This document shows positions 26,461 to 34,416 of a DNA stretch of 64,000 nt, piece after piece. The DNA is from Syntrophobacteraceae bacterium (GTDB lineage: Bacteria; Desulfobacterota; Syntrophobacteria; Syntrophobacterales; Syntrophobacteraceae). The translations under genes and the position numbers were made by a program. The notes under the pieces were generated by a model. It was not told the DNA's origin and made no database searches. It saw only the letters and a list, made by a program, of their open reading frames with translations. Position 1 is the first letter of the stretch. Each line of letters starts with the position of its first letter. The stretch lies in NCBI GenBank assembly GCA_025453975.1, contig JALOPI010000017.1, positions 32,102-96,101 on the forward strand, given 5' to 3'.

Positions 26461-27711
26461 ATGGCATTTCGTGCTGAGAAAGCCCATGACGGGGACTATG
26501 GCCTACTGGGGGTAGGTCCGGGGGCCTCGCGCCGGGAGGTGAAGGCTGCATACCGGCGCCTGGCCAAGGAGTGGCATCCCGACCGTTTCCATGAGCATTC
26601 CGCCAGAGAGCGTGACCTGGCCGAGGAGAAGTTCAAAGCGCTCACATCGGCTTACCGCCGCATCGCCGGCGGGTGGCTGGATGAAGGGGCGGCCGGTGAC
26701 CAGCATCCTCCCAAGGATTCCCCGCCAGGCGTGGCGCGTGGATCTGCCGAACCCCGCCCGGCCCCCGCACCTGGCTCGGGGGGGAGGCGGACAGTCCTTT
26801 CCCGACTGGCTTCGGGGTGGAGGCTCGCGCTGTCGGGGCTTCTCCTGGCCCTGGCGGCATCGCTGTATTTTCTGCCGATCCCCACTTGCACCCATCGTCG
26901 CGGAGCAAGCCCGTCAGGTCATTCAAGCGGAGGAGGGGAGAACGTCACGAATCCCGGCTCCATCGCCCTTCCGGAATCTCGAGAAGGCGTCGCCACGCCG
27001 CCTGAGACTCGACCAGGAGCTGCCCCTCCTCCTGACCAGGCTCCTGCATCGACTCAGTCATCCATGCCGGCCAAGGCGCCCTCTCCGGAGCTTTCCTCCC
27101 CGCGCCCGAGCCCGTCCTCGGAGGCCATCACCCTGGGATCCAGCCGGGAGGATGTTTTGAGAATCCAGGGACCTCCCCAGGCCATTCGAGGGCAGACATG
27201 GGTCTACGGGGTTTCGGAGCTGGGATTCAAAGACGGGAGGGTGGTGCGCTTCAACAACTTCGACGGCAGCCTCAAGATCCGCGTGCATCCCTCCCGGGCC
27301 CTGCCCTCAGCGCCGCCGCGGGCGTTCACCATCGGCTCTTCGGAGGATGAGGTCCTGGCGGTGCAGGGCACTCCCACCCGCATGGACGGGCACCGTTGGA
27401 TGTACGGCTTCAGCGAGATCCGTTTCAAGGATGGCAGGGTGGAAGAGTATGATAATTTTTTCGGCAATCTCAATATCCAGTTGATGCCGGAGCAGTCCGT
27501 GAATGCCGGTCCCGCACCGGGCTCCTTCACGGTGGGAAGCACCAGGGACGAGGTTCTCCTCGCGCAGGGCACCCCCACCAGCATTCGCGGCAATCTGTGG
27601 TACTATGGGATGTCGAGCGTGCTTTTCAGGAAAGGAAAGGTGCAGCTTGTCCATGATTCCAACGGTATCCTTCGGTTCACCCCCAAGGAGGAGCTGACTC
27701 GAAGCGAGTGA
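26461..27711 (+). CDS. J-domain membrane protein with three tandem C-terminal repeats
   Basis: The 416-aa protein has an N-terminal J domain with the HPD motif at residues 39-41, so it should recruit and stimulate a DnaK-type Hsp70. A Pro/Gly-rich linker leads to a single hydrophobic segment (residues about 122-140). After a second Pro/Ser-rich linker come three similar units starting near 223, 289 and 356, each of the form I/F-T-x-GSS-x-x-EVL-x-x-QG-x-P, then W-x-YG-x-S and a G-(R/K)-V strand. The topology places J domain and repeats on opposite sides of the membrane. I do not recognise the repeat as a named family; SmpA/OmlA-like folds are a distant guess. Confidence 0.8.
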   Translation: MAFRAEKAHDGDYGLLGVGPGASRREVKAAYRRLAKEWHPDRFHEHSARERDLAEEKFKALTSAYRRIAGGWLDEGAAGDQHPPKDSPPGVARGSAEPRPAPAPGSGGRRTVLSRLASGWRLALSGLLLALAASLYFLPIPTCTHRRGASPSGHSSGGGENVTNPGSIALPESREGVATPPETRPGAAPPPDQAPASTQSSMPAKAPSPELSSPRPSPSSEAITLGSSREDVLRIQGPPQAIRGQTWVYGVSELGFKDGRVVRFNNFDGSLKIRVHPSRALPSAPPRAFTIGSSEDEVLAVQGTPTRMDGHRWMYGFSEIRFKDGRVEEYDNFFGNLNIQLMPEQSVNAGPAPGSFTVGSTRDEVLLAQGTPTSIRGNLWYYGMSSVLFRKGKVQLVHDSNGILRFTPKEELTRSE

Positions 27712-27816
27712 CGGCCCGGTGGGCCTCGCGCGCCGCGGGATGGCGGAGGCGATGCGATGACGGAGATCACTCGCGTCGGGATGGACGGGATGGGCAGGGG
27801 AAGGGATGGGTGACGC

Positions 27817-29523
27817 ATGATGTCCAAGAGGCTTCTGGAAGGGCTCTATCTGGGAGCGGGGGATGAGGAAGAGCTCCTGGGTCCTCCTCCGCGAATCAAC
27901 CTCGGAAAAGTCACGATCCTTCTGGATCGCTACCGGGAGATCCTCGGGGAGATCCCCGCGGCGGACCTGGAGGCTCTGGGCCGCGTCCCTCCGGAGATGC
28001 TCCGCCGCATGGGCGAGATGGGTCTCTTCGGCCTCATCATCCCCTTGCGTCATGGCGGACTGGGGCTCAATCTTCACGAGTACCTCTGGCTCGTGGAGAG
28101 GATGGTGGGCCTGGACCTTTCCGTGAGCCTGGTGTCGCTGGCCCATCTCTCCATCGGCACCAAGGGGATCGCGCTCTTCGGAAGCGACAGCCAGAAGGAC
28201 CGATATCTGGTTCCCGCCGCGGCGGGAGAGATGATCTTTGCCTTCGCCCTCACGGAGCCCCTCGTGGGATCCGATGCTCAGCATATCCAAACGCGCGCCG
28301 AGCTATCGGAGGATGGGGAGCATTACATCCTCAACGGTCAAAAAACCTACATCACCAATGCCAACTATGCCAGGGGGCTCACGACCTTCGCCCAGATGGA
28401 CCCTCATCGACCGGGGTCCCTGGGAGCGTTCATCATCGAGGCGGGCTGGGAGGGCGTGAAGATCGGGAAGGACATGCCCAAAATGGGGCTCAGGACGAGC
28501 TCCACGGCCGCCGTGATCTTTCGGAACGTGCGCGTCCCGGTCGCCAACCTTTTGGGGAAGCCCGGCGACGGCTTCAAGATCGCCATGAGCGTCCTCAATT
28601 TTGGCCGACTCGCCCTGGGTGCCGCATCCTCCGGAGTGATGTCCCAATCCCTGCGGGATATGCTGAGTCGAGGGGCGTCCCGGGCCCAATTCGGTCGTCC
28701 AATCCGGGACTATCCCCTCATCCAGGAGAAGCTGGTGCGGACGAGGGTCCACCAGGCGGTATCGGCATCCATCAACGAATGGGTGGCCAACCTGCTGGAA
28801 GAGGATCCACTGGGTCCGGTGGCCATTGAAACCTCCCACTGCAAGCTCTACGGAACGACGAGGGGCTGGGAGGCTACCTACGACGCTCTCCAGGTGGCCG
28901 GGGGAGCCGGTTATCTGACGACGCATCCCTACGAGAAGCGCATGAGGGATTTTCGCGTCACGACGGTGTTCGAGGGCACCACGGAAATCCATTCCATCTA
29001 CCCTGCCATTCAGCTCCTGCGCGGAGCCTCCAGGCAACGGGGCGGCGCGGGCTCCCGCGGCGTGGGTACCGTCCTGCGCGGGGTATTCTGGGTTGCCGGG
29101 CGCAGTTTCCCCGGGCTTTCCTTTTCCGATCCTGACCTGCGCAAGGCGGTGCGGTTCTGCCGCGGGTCGGTGAGAGCCATCCGCAGGCTGCTGCTCTTCG
29201 GCCTGCTCAAGCAGGGGCCCAGGGCATGGGAGGACCAGTTCTTTCTGAGGCGCATCACGTTCCTGAGCCTTGGGTGCTTCTCCATCCTCGCCCTGGTGCG
29301 GAAGCTCACGAGCCAGGCTTCGGAGGGCGGGCTTTCGGAGGAGGACAGAGCCATCCTGCGGTATGCCGTGGCGGAAGCGAAGGGGCTCCGGCATCGCGAT
29401 GGCGGCCTCGGGCCTGCCCTCGTTGAGAAGCATCACGATGAGGTGATGGCTCATTTGTTGCTTAAAGGTGCCGGGCCAGGCCCGGGAACGGAGGATCCCG
29501 GACGGGATACAAAAAAGGCTTGA
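27817..29523 (+). CDS. Acyl-CoA dehydrogenase with C-terminal extension
   Basis: FAD-dependent acyl-CoA alpha,beta-dehydrogenation, a step of beta-oxidation. Family motifs: FAFALTEPLVGSDA, YITNANYARGLTTFA, FGRPIRDYPLIQEKL and the catalytic-base region TVFEGTTEIHSIYPA (Glu in FEGTTE). The core ends near residue 410, and the remaining 150 residues resemble the helical extension of very-long-chain (VLCAD/ACAD9-like) members. Length is 568 aa. It starts ATGATG at 27817/27820. No ETF or thiolase genes are adjacent. Confidence 0.92.
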   Translation: MMSKRLLEGLYLGAGDEEELLGPPPRINLGKVTILLDRYREILGEIPAADLEALGRVPPEMLRRMGEMGLFGLIIPLRHGGLGLNLHEYLWLVERMVGLDLSVSLVSLAHLSIGTKGIALFGSDSQKDRYLVPAAAGEMIFAFALTEPLVGSDAQHIQTRAELSEDGEHYILNGQKTYITNANYARGLTTFAQMDPHRPGSLGAFIIEAGWEGVKIGKDMPKMGLRTSSTAAVIFRNVRVPVANLLGKPGDGFKIAMSVLNFGRLALGAASSGVMSQSLRDMLSRGASRAQFGRPIRDYPLIQEKLVRTRVHQAVSASINEWVANLLEEDPLGPVAIETSHCKLYGTTRGWEATYDALQVAGGAGYLTTHPYEKRMRDFRVTTVFEGTTEIHSIYPAIQLLRGASRQRGGAGSRGVGTVLRGVFWVAGRSFPGLSFSDPDLRKAVRFCRGSVRAIRRLLLFGLLKQGPRAWEDQFFLRRITFLSLGCFSILALVRKLTSQASEGGLSEEDRAILRYAVAEAKGLRHRDGGLGPALVEKHHDEVMAHLLLKGAGPGPGTEDPGRDTKKA

Positions 29524-29548
29524 AATTATAGATGGATGTGCATAATGG
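29520..29548 (+). promoter_or_regulatory. Probable sigma-70 promoter of the DUF1573 lipoprotein gene
   Basis: TTGAAA (29520-29525, overlapping the preceding stop codon) and TAATGG (29543-29548) are 17 bases apart, about 100 bases before the start at 29652. Confidence 0.45.
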
Positions 29549-29651
29549 GTTTTCCATGGACTCCGAGGGTCCGGTGCCAAGGGAATGATCAGGTGTTTTC
29601 CACGGGTTGCCAGGTCGTTGAATCGCACCTCAGCACACAGGGAGACTGGAA

Positions 29652-30158
29652 ATGAGACGAAGCTCAGGAGCTGCCGTTCTGGTTCTTTTGCTTCTCTTTT
29701 GCTCGGGATGCAGCTGGACCAGCCTCAAACTCTCGAGCCTCTATCCGTTCAAGGAGAAGCCGGCTCCCGTCTGCACCTTGTCGGAGCAGTCCGAGTACGA
29801 AAAGGCTCTCTTGGCGGCCCAGGGATCGGGGACCGATCTCCATCGGGCACGGGGGGATGGGAGCCTGGTGACGGCGGATGGCGCCGGACAGAAGATGTCC
29901 GGGGAGCAGGTCGTTCACAAGTTCGTCATCAGGAATACCAGCAAGGCTCCCCTTCGCATCGAAAAAGTCATATCCGGCTGCGGAGGCCAGGTGGGTCGTT
30001 ACGACCAGACCATTCCCTCGGGAAAAGAGGGTGTCATCACCATCACCCTGAACCCTCAGGGGTGCGAAGAGAGCAAGGTGAGGTCCGCCATCGTGGTCAC
30101 TGACGATCCTCAGCGCCCAGCGGTGACGTTGAAAGCCAGGCCCGCCAAAGGCTCATGA
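29652..30158 (+). CDS. DUF1573 lipoprotein (Cys form)
   Basis: The 168-aa protein has a signal peptide with lipobox-like CSGC (Cys20), so it is probably a periplasm-facing lipoprotein. Its C-terminal DUF1573 domain is immunoglobulin-like: VVHKFVIRNTSKAPLRIEKV, then ISGCGG (Cys110), IPSGKEGVITITLNPQGCEES (Cys138) and AIVVTDDPQRP. The Cys pair is 28 residues apart. It is a paralogue of the gene at 43131-43556, in which Cys110 is replaced by an in-frame UGA. Function of the family is unknown. It is convergent with the phosphatase gene. Confidence 0.86.
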   Translation: MRRSSGAAVLVLLLLFCSGCSWTSLKLSSLYPFKEKPAPVCTLSEQSEYEKALLAAQGSGTDLHRARGDGSLVTADGAGQKMSGEQVVHKFVIRNTSKAPLRIEKVISGCGGQVGRYDQTIPSGKEGVITITLNPQGCEESKVRSAIVVTDDPQRPAVTLKARPAKGS

Positions 30159-30180
30159 TCCGCTTCCGCGAGACCGTCGA

Positions 30181-31368
30181 TCAGGGGCGACTGTCCCCCA
30201 TGCGAGCCAGCACCTTGAAATACGACTGAATGTACTTGCCGGATACGACCTCCGCGAGGGGAAAGATCAGGCAGCATCCATCGAGAAATCTTCCGTTCAG
30301 ACCAAAAAAAAGCCTTCTGGAAATCTCATGGAGGGCCTCGTTGGCCGAGGCCAGGATGCCCTCGAGCCCGGGAGTCAGGGCGACGCTTGCGGGGCAGGCG
30401 ACAGCTTCCTGACCTGGAGGGTGGCTGAGGACCGGCCCGAGGCTCCACACGCGGCAGCCGAGGGGCCGATGGACACCCGCCAGACAGGCTCCATCGTGGT
30501 GGAGGGGGCAGACGTACTCGCCTGGCGGCTCCACTCCCAGCAGGCACGACTCTTCGTGCTCGTCGTCCAGGGGAATTGAAAGCACCGCGGCATGCCCGGA
30601 AGGGGCCCGGGGGGGGGAAGTCCCCAAAATAGCGCAATGGGCGGCCAGGGCGTTTCCGATGATTCGCTGCCGCTCCTCATGGGAGAGCTTGCGATTGAGG
30701 TGATGCAGAAGGTAGGCCGCCTCGATGAGCTGGAGCATCAGGACTTTTCCACAGGCGCCGCCCTCGCATGGAGTGCGGCTGACGCGCTCCAGATCCTCCG
30801 CCACGGCCAGGCCGAGCTGGTCCTGGATCTCCCCGGCCACGCTCTCGTATTCATCGAAATAATGACTGAGATCGAGCCGTCGCCCGGCCGTTTCGAGGGA
30901 AGGCTCGCGAACGGTGAGCCTCCCCGCTTTCTTGTCGTATTTCCTGAGGAATCTCCACTGGCTGAAGCTGGTCGGCGTGAAGCGGGCCTTTTGGAGGTGC
31001 TTTTCCGCGAGCTTGAGCCCGAATCCCCGTCTCAGCAGGTAGGACGTGATGAAGGTGCCGGTCCTTCCGATCCCCAGCCGGCAATGGACGAAAACCTTCT
31101 TGCCCAGGTAGATGGCCTCGTCCAGCCATTCCAGGGCTTTCTCCACCTCGGCGGGGTCGGGCGCGTGGTCATCCCGGACCGGCAGGTAATAAACCTCGAA
31201 CCCTGAATCCTTCTCGATCTCGTGGAGGTCACAATACTCCGCGCAGAGGTTCACGATGGCGTCGATGCCCTGCCCGCGGATGGAGTCCAGCTCGGCATAA
31301 GACATGGGGGCGTGTCCAGCGGCCAGGTGGTCGGTGATCCAGGTGAGGGGGTACTCCTTGTCGGCCAT
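30181..31368 (-). CDS. Dual-specificity phosphatase fused to a Cys-rich YkgJ-like domain
   Basis: The 395-aa protein has an N-terminal dual-specificity/tyrosine phosphatase domain. The CX5R loop is HCRLGIGRTG (Cys96, Arg102), with a candidate general acid at Asp67/68 in VRDDHAP. After a helical linker, the C-terminal half is Cys-rich: CEGGACGKV, then CPLHHDGACLAG and HRPLGCRVW. That last pattern is like the YkgJ/CxxCxxCC family, which may bind zinc or an iron-sulfur cluster. The start 31368 has GAGGGATCGG before it; 31380 is an alternative. It lies 30 bases downstream of the receiver gene in the same direction. Confidence 0.85.
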   Translation of the reverse strand: MADKEYPLTWITDHLAAGHAPMSYAELDSIRGQGIDAIVNLCAEYCDLHEIEKDSGFEVYYLPVRDDHAPDPAEVEKALEWLDEAIYLGKKVFVHCRLGIGRTGTFITSYLLRRGFGLKLAEKHLQKARFTPTSFSQWRFLRKYDKKAGRLTVREPSLETAGRRLDLSHYFDEYESVAGEIQDQLGLAVAEDLERVSRTPCEGGACGKVLMLQLIEAAYLLHHLNRKLSHEERQRIIGNALAAHCAILGTSPPRAPSGHAAVLSIPLDDEHEESCLLGVEPPGEYVCPLHHDGACLAGVHRPLGCRVWSLGPVLSHPPGQEAVACPASVALTPGLEGILASANEALHEISRRLFFGLNGRFLDGCCLIFPLAEVVSGKYIQSYFKVLARMGDSRP

Positions 31369-31398
31369 CCGATCCCTCATCCGTTGCTGTGGAATCCG

Positions 31399-31782
31399 TC
31401 ACGCATCGAGCCCGGCTCTTTCCTTCGCCATGAGCATCATGGCGACCTTTTGTTCCAGTTCCTCTTTTTCGATGGGCTTGACGCAATACTCGCTCACGCC
31501 AAGTCTCAGGGCTTCCCGCGCCGTGTCCAGGGTGGGGTAGCCCGTCAGCATCATCACCCGCAGGTCGGGCTTGAGCTTCCTCAGCTCCTGCAGCACCTCG
31601 ATACCGCCCATCTTTTTGAGCTTGATATCCAGGATGGCCAGGTCGACGGGATGGTGGGCCGTGAATTGAATGGCCTCCTCCTCCTCCGTGAAGCCGAACA
31701 CCGTGTGTCCCTTCTTCTGAAGGATCTTCTTGATGAGGATGACCGCGTCGCCGACGTCGTCCAGGACCAGAATGTTCGCCAT
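31399..31782 (-). CDS. Stand-alone response regulator receiver domain
   Basis: The 127-aa protein is a CheY-like receiver only. Phosphorylation site Asp52 lies in LAILDIKL; the acidic pair is in VLDDV (residues 8-9), the conserved Thr/Ser in MMLTGYPT and Lys in YCVKPIEKEE. No output domain is present. The following gene on the same strand encodes a phosphatase, so the two may form a phospho-signalling pair. No histidine kinase is in the window. Confidence 0.92.
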   Translation of the reverse strand: MANILVLDDVGDAVILIKKILQKKGHTVFGFTEEEEAIQFTAHHPVDLAILDIKLKKMGGIEVLQELRKLKPDLRVMMLTGYPTLDTAREALRLGVSEYCVKPIEKEELEQKVAMMLMAKERAGLDA

Positions 31783-32082
31783 GAGTCCGATGCTCCATGT
31801 TCAGGGAGTGTTCCGGATGGAGATGAAGTCCTATACCACAGTGCCTGAGGGTTCGGAAGAAGCGCATGGTCTCGCGGGCGCTTGGCGCGGGGCAGCGCAA
31901 GCTCGACCAGGAATCCGGGCGGGCACCGAGTCCATCCAGGAAAGATGGACTCCGCTCGTAGTGGTCATGCTCCGTCGGCCTGCCTTCACGCGAGGGCATC
32001 CGGCGAGTCTGGTGCGCCATCGAGGAGGAGGGGCTGCCCATCGTTGGGCGGCCCCTTCCCCGACTGGATGGGCGGCACCCGG
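31783..32082. other. Intergenic region between permease and receiver genes
   Basis: About 300 bases. On the minus strand a weak TTCCGA-17-TATAGG pair (31863-31835) could drive the receiver gene. No other structure is seen. Confidence 0.35.
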
Positions 32083-32472
32083 TTAAAAAGCCCCGAGCAG
32101 GTTAGCGGCGAGGATCATTAGACCCACGCAGGCGACTCGCTTGACCACGATGGGGCTGACCCTTTTGGCGATCTGCGGCGCGATGTAACCGCCCAGGATG
32201 GCGGCGGGAAACATGACGAGAAAGAAGGTCAGGTCAAAGTTTCCGAACTGATAGTGGCGGGCGGTTCCCATGAGGGTGTTGAAGAAGATGGCCAGGAGCG
32301 AGCTTCCCACCACGACGTACATGGGAAGGCCCAGGCCCACGGTCATGAGGGGCACCATGAAAGGGCCGCCTCCGAATCCGAACATGGATGAGATGATGGC
32401 GATGAGGAAGCCGCCGATGCAGCCCAGAATCACATTGACTTTAAATTCCTGTCCCCAGAATTCAACGATCAT
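32083..32472 (-). CDS. TauE/SafE-type permease, C-terminal half protein
   Basis: The 129-aa protein has about four membrane helices and resembles the second half of TauE/SafE (TSUP) permeases: IISSMFGFGGGPFMVPLMTVGLG and the paired GHxxxG-less repeat ILGGYIAPQIAKRVS. It starts at 32472, with AAGGA upstream, 36 bases after the larger TSUP gene. Full-length TSUP proteins have two such halves in one chain; here the partner half is in the adjacent gene, so the two probably form a heteromer. Substrate is likely a sulfur oxyanion or organic sulfonate, by family only. Confidence 0.82.
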   Translation of the reverse strand: MIVEFWGQEFKVNVILGCIGGFLIAIISSMFGFGGGPFMVPLMTVGLGLPMYVVVGSSLLAIFFNTLMGTARHYQFGNFDLTFFLVMFPAAILGGYIAPQIAKRVSPIVVKRVACVGLMILAANLLGAF

Positions 32473-32508
32473 GATCGCATATCCTTTCTTCACGGATGTG
32501 AGCGTTTG

Positions 32509-33801
32509 TCAGGCTTTGGCCTTGGCGGCGTCCTCGGCTCTCTTCTTGAATTCCTTCAGGATCGCCTGCTCTTTCTTGTTCTTCTCGAGGTACCCGGGAG
32601 TCGTCTGCCAGAACATCAGGGAGGCCAGGATGATCAGAATCCAGCCGAAGACGAACTTGTACTGGTCCAGGGTGATGAGCTCGGTCATTTTGGGGCCGAT
32701 GAAGCCCCCAGCCAGCATGGCGAGACCGATGGCCACCCCCAGCTTCCAGCTGATGAACTTGATTTTGGAGTAGTTGATGATGCCGCTGCCCTGGGAGAAG
32801 AGTACCGTCGGCATGACCGTTCCGGCGACCACGGTGTGGGGCAGTGGCCAGATGGAGACGAGGAGCGGGTTCAGGATGAAGCCGCCACCCGCTCCCATCA
32901 GCACCCCGAAGATCGAAATGGCGAGGGTCAGGAAGAAGGGGCCGAGCAGGTTGATGCTCGTTCCGGCATTGCTCATGTAAATGGTGGGAAATCCGACCAC
33001 GTTGTCGACGGCGACCGGCTTGCTCTTCGCATCCTTGTCCGCCACGACCCGAATCATGTACTTGCCGGGAGCCGAGCCGGCGAAAATATCCACCTTGGCG
33101 GTGAAAGTCCCGTCCGGCTTCACGTCCACCGTGGGAGCGAAGACCTTGCCCGGGCTGCGGAAGCGGGCCTTGACCAGCTGCATGGAGCGCCGCCTGTTCT
33201 CTTTTTCGTCCATTTCAGGAAGGAGATCTCCACGGGAGCCCACGATGCTTCCCATGAGGGTGGCCTGGTAGCGATCGATCTTGATCTTGCCGGGAACGGA
33301 ATAGGCCACATCGGCCCCCAGGTCCTTGAGGGCCTGGGAATAGCTCCACTTGCCGCCTTCCTTCTTGATCTTCTCCAGGGCGTCCTTCTGACTGGTGGGG
33401 ACGGCGATCTTGTAGTAAGCCGGCATGGCATGGCTCATGTAGAGGATGTAGGGCCTTTTGCCCGAATCCTTGTCCACCTCGGAATCGAACCGGGAGGCAC
33501 GGACCTGCTCTTCGGACCAGACTTCCAGGTAGGCGGGCTTGCCCGCGGGGACCTGGCCCGTGACCGTGATGATCCCGCCATTCTGCAGGCTGGTCTTGTC
33601 CACCTTGATCTCAACCGGAGCCGCCGCCGGAGCTTCGGCCTTCTTTTCCTCGGGCTTGGCATCAGGCCTGGCTTCTGGCGTCGCCTCGGCTCCAGGCGGC
33701 TGCTGGGCCGGTGCCGACTGCTGCGCCAGCAGGGTGGTCTGGTAGTACATGAACAGGGTTGCGGCGAGCGCAACCAGCAAGGAAAAACCGTAACGCTTCA
33801 T
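32509..33801 (-). CDS. TauE/SafE-type permease half with large periplasmic domain
   Basis: The 430-aa protein has an N-terminal membrane helix or signal (residues about 6-25), an Ala/Pro/Glu-rich linker, and a periplasmic domain (residues about 60-290) with beta-type sequence such as VPAGKPAYLEVWSEEQVRA. A C-terminal TSUP half follows: FGVLMGAGGGFILNPLLVS, then TVLFSQGSGIINYSKIKF and GGFIGPKMTELITLDQ. AAAGGGGG precedes the start at 33801. It precedes the 129-aa half protein and lies behind a sigma-54-like promoter (34003-34018). The periplasmic domain is not one I recognise. Confidence 0.82.
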   Translation of the reverse strand: MKRYGFSLLVALAATLFMYYQTTLLAQQSAPAQQPPGAEATPEARPDAKPEEKKAEAPAAAPVEIKVDKTSLQNGGIITVTGQVPAGKPAYLEVWSEEQVRASRFDSEVDKDSGKRPYILYMSHAMPAYYKIAVPTSQKDALEKIKKEGGKWSYSQALKDLGADVAYSVPGKIKIDRYQATLMGSIVGSRGDLLPEMDEKENRRRSMQLVKARFRSPGKVFAPTVDVKPDGTFTAKVDIFAGSAPGKYMIRVVADKDAKSKPVAVDNVVGFPTIYMSNAGTSINLLGPFFLTLAISIFGVLMGAGGGFILNPLLVSIWPLPHTVVAGTVMPTVLFSQGSGIINYSKIKFISWKLGVAIGLAMLAGGFIGPKMTELITLDQYKFVFGWILIILASLMFWQTTPGYLEKNKKEQAILKEFKKRAEDAAKAKA

Positions 33802-34002
33802 GAGAACCCCCTTTGATGATGAGTGGATGATGGCTGTCCTTGAGGTCAACGGCGACCCGCCGGACTGAAGCGAGACCTCAGGCTCAAGGTCGTTTGAGCG
33901 CGGGACCGGTGTCGGTCCGGCCTCATGTGTCATGAGCCGCTCCACGCTCTTTCCCATGCTGTGCGCGCGGAAGCTTGCCGGATGCCAGTCGGGCGGGAGT
34001 TG

Positions 34003-34018
34003 AGCACTTTTTGTGCCA
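34003..34018 (-). promoter_or_regulatory. Sigma-54-type (-24/-12) promoter of the split permease operon
   Basis: The minus strand reads TGGCACAAAAAGTGCT, giving GG and GC elements exactly 10 bases apart; the consensus is TGGCAC-N5-TTGC(A/T). Only the base before TGC differs at the -12 part. It faces the TSUP genes, leaving a leader of about 190 bases. Confidence 0.6.
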
Positions 34019-34416
34019 GTGGGTGCGGGGCAGGATTCCCGCCGTTTCCACCCGCGCCAACGGCGCCTTCCTCTGACACATGCAAGGGTTTTCCATCCCA
34101 TCCGCAGGCGTCTAGTGACGTTTGTTTAGATATTTCAAATGGTTGATGCGGTGCATCATAATGGATGCGCTGCAATCCTTTTTATGCGGCTTTCCGGGGT
34201 GGGAGGGGGGAGGTGCGTCTTGCGGATCTTCCTGGGCTAGGCACGCTATCATGAGAAGAAGAGGGGCTGAGGAGGAGCAATGCGCCTCCCTGGAGGGTCC
34301 GCCATGGCTGTCGGTCTCGTGGTATGGAACTTGCTCGACAGGAGCCGCGAATTCGCAGACAATGCACGACCGAAAGGTTTTCTAGAGCAGTCTATTGTCA
34401 TGAACGGGAGGTGATC
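34019..34416. other. Intergenic region upstream of the molybdopterin cluster
   Basis: About 400 bases. A palindrome TGATGC-GGT-GCATCA (34144-34158) lies in an AT-rich patch and could be an operator. I see no clear promoter. GGGAGG at 34406 is the ribosome site of the next gene. Confidence 0.35.
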
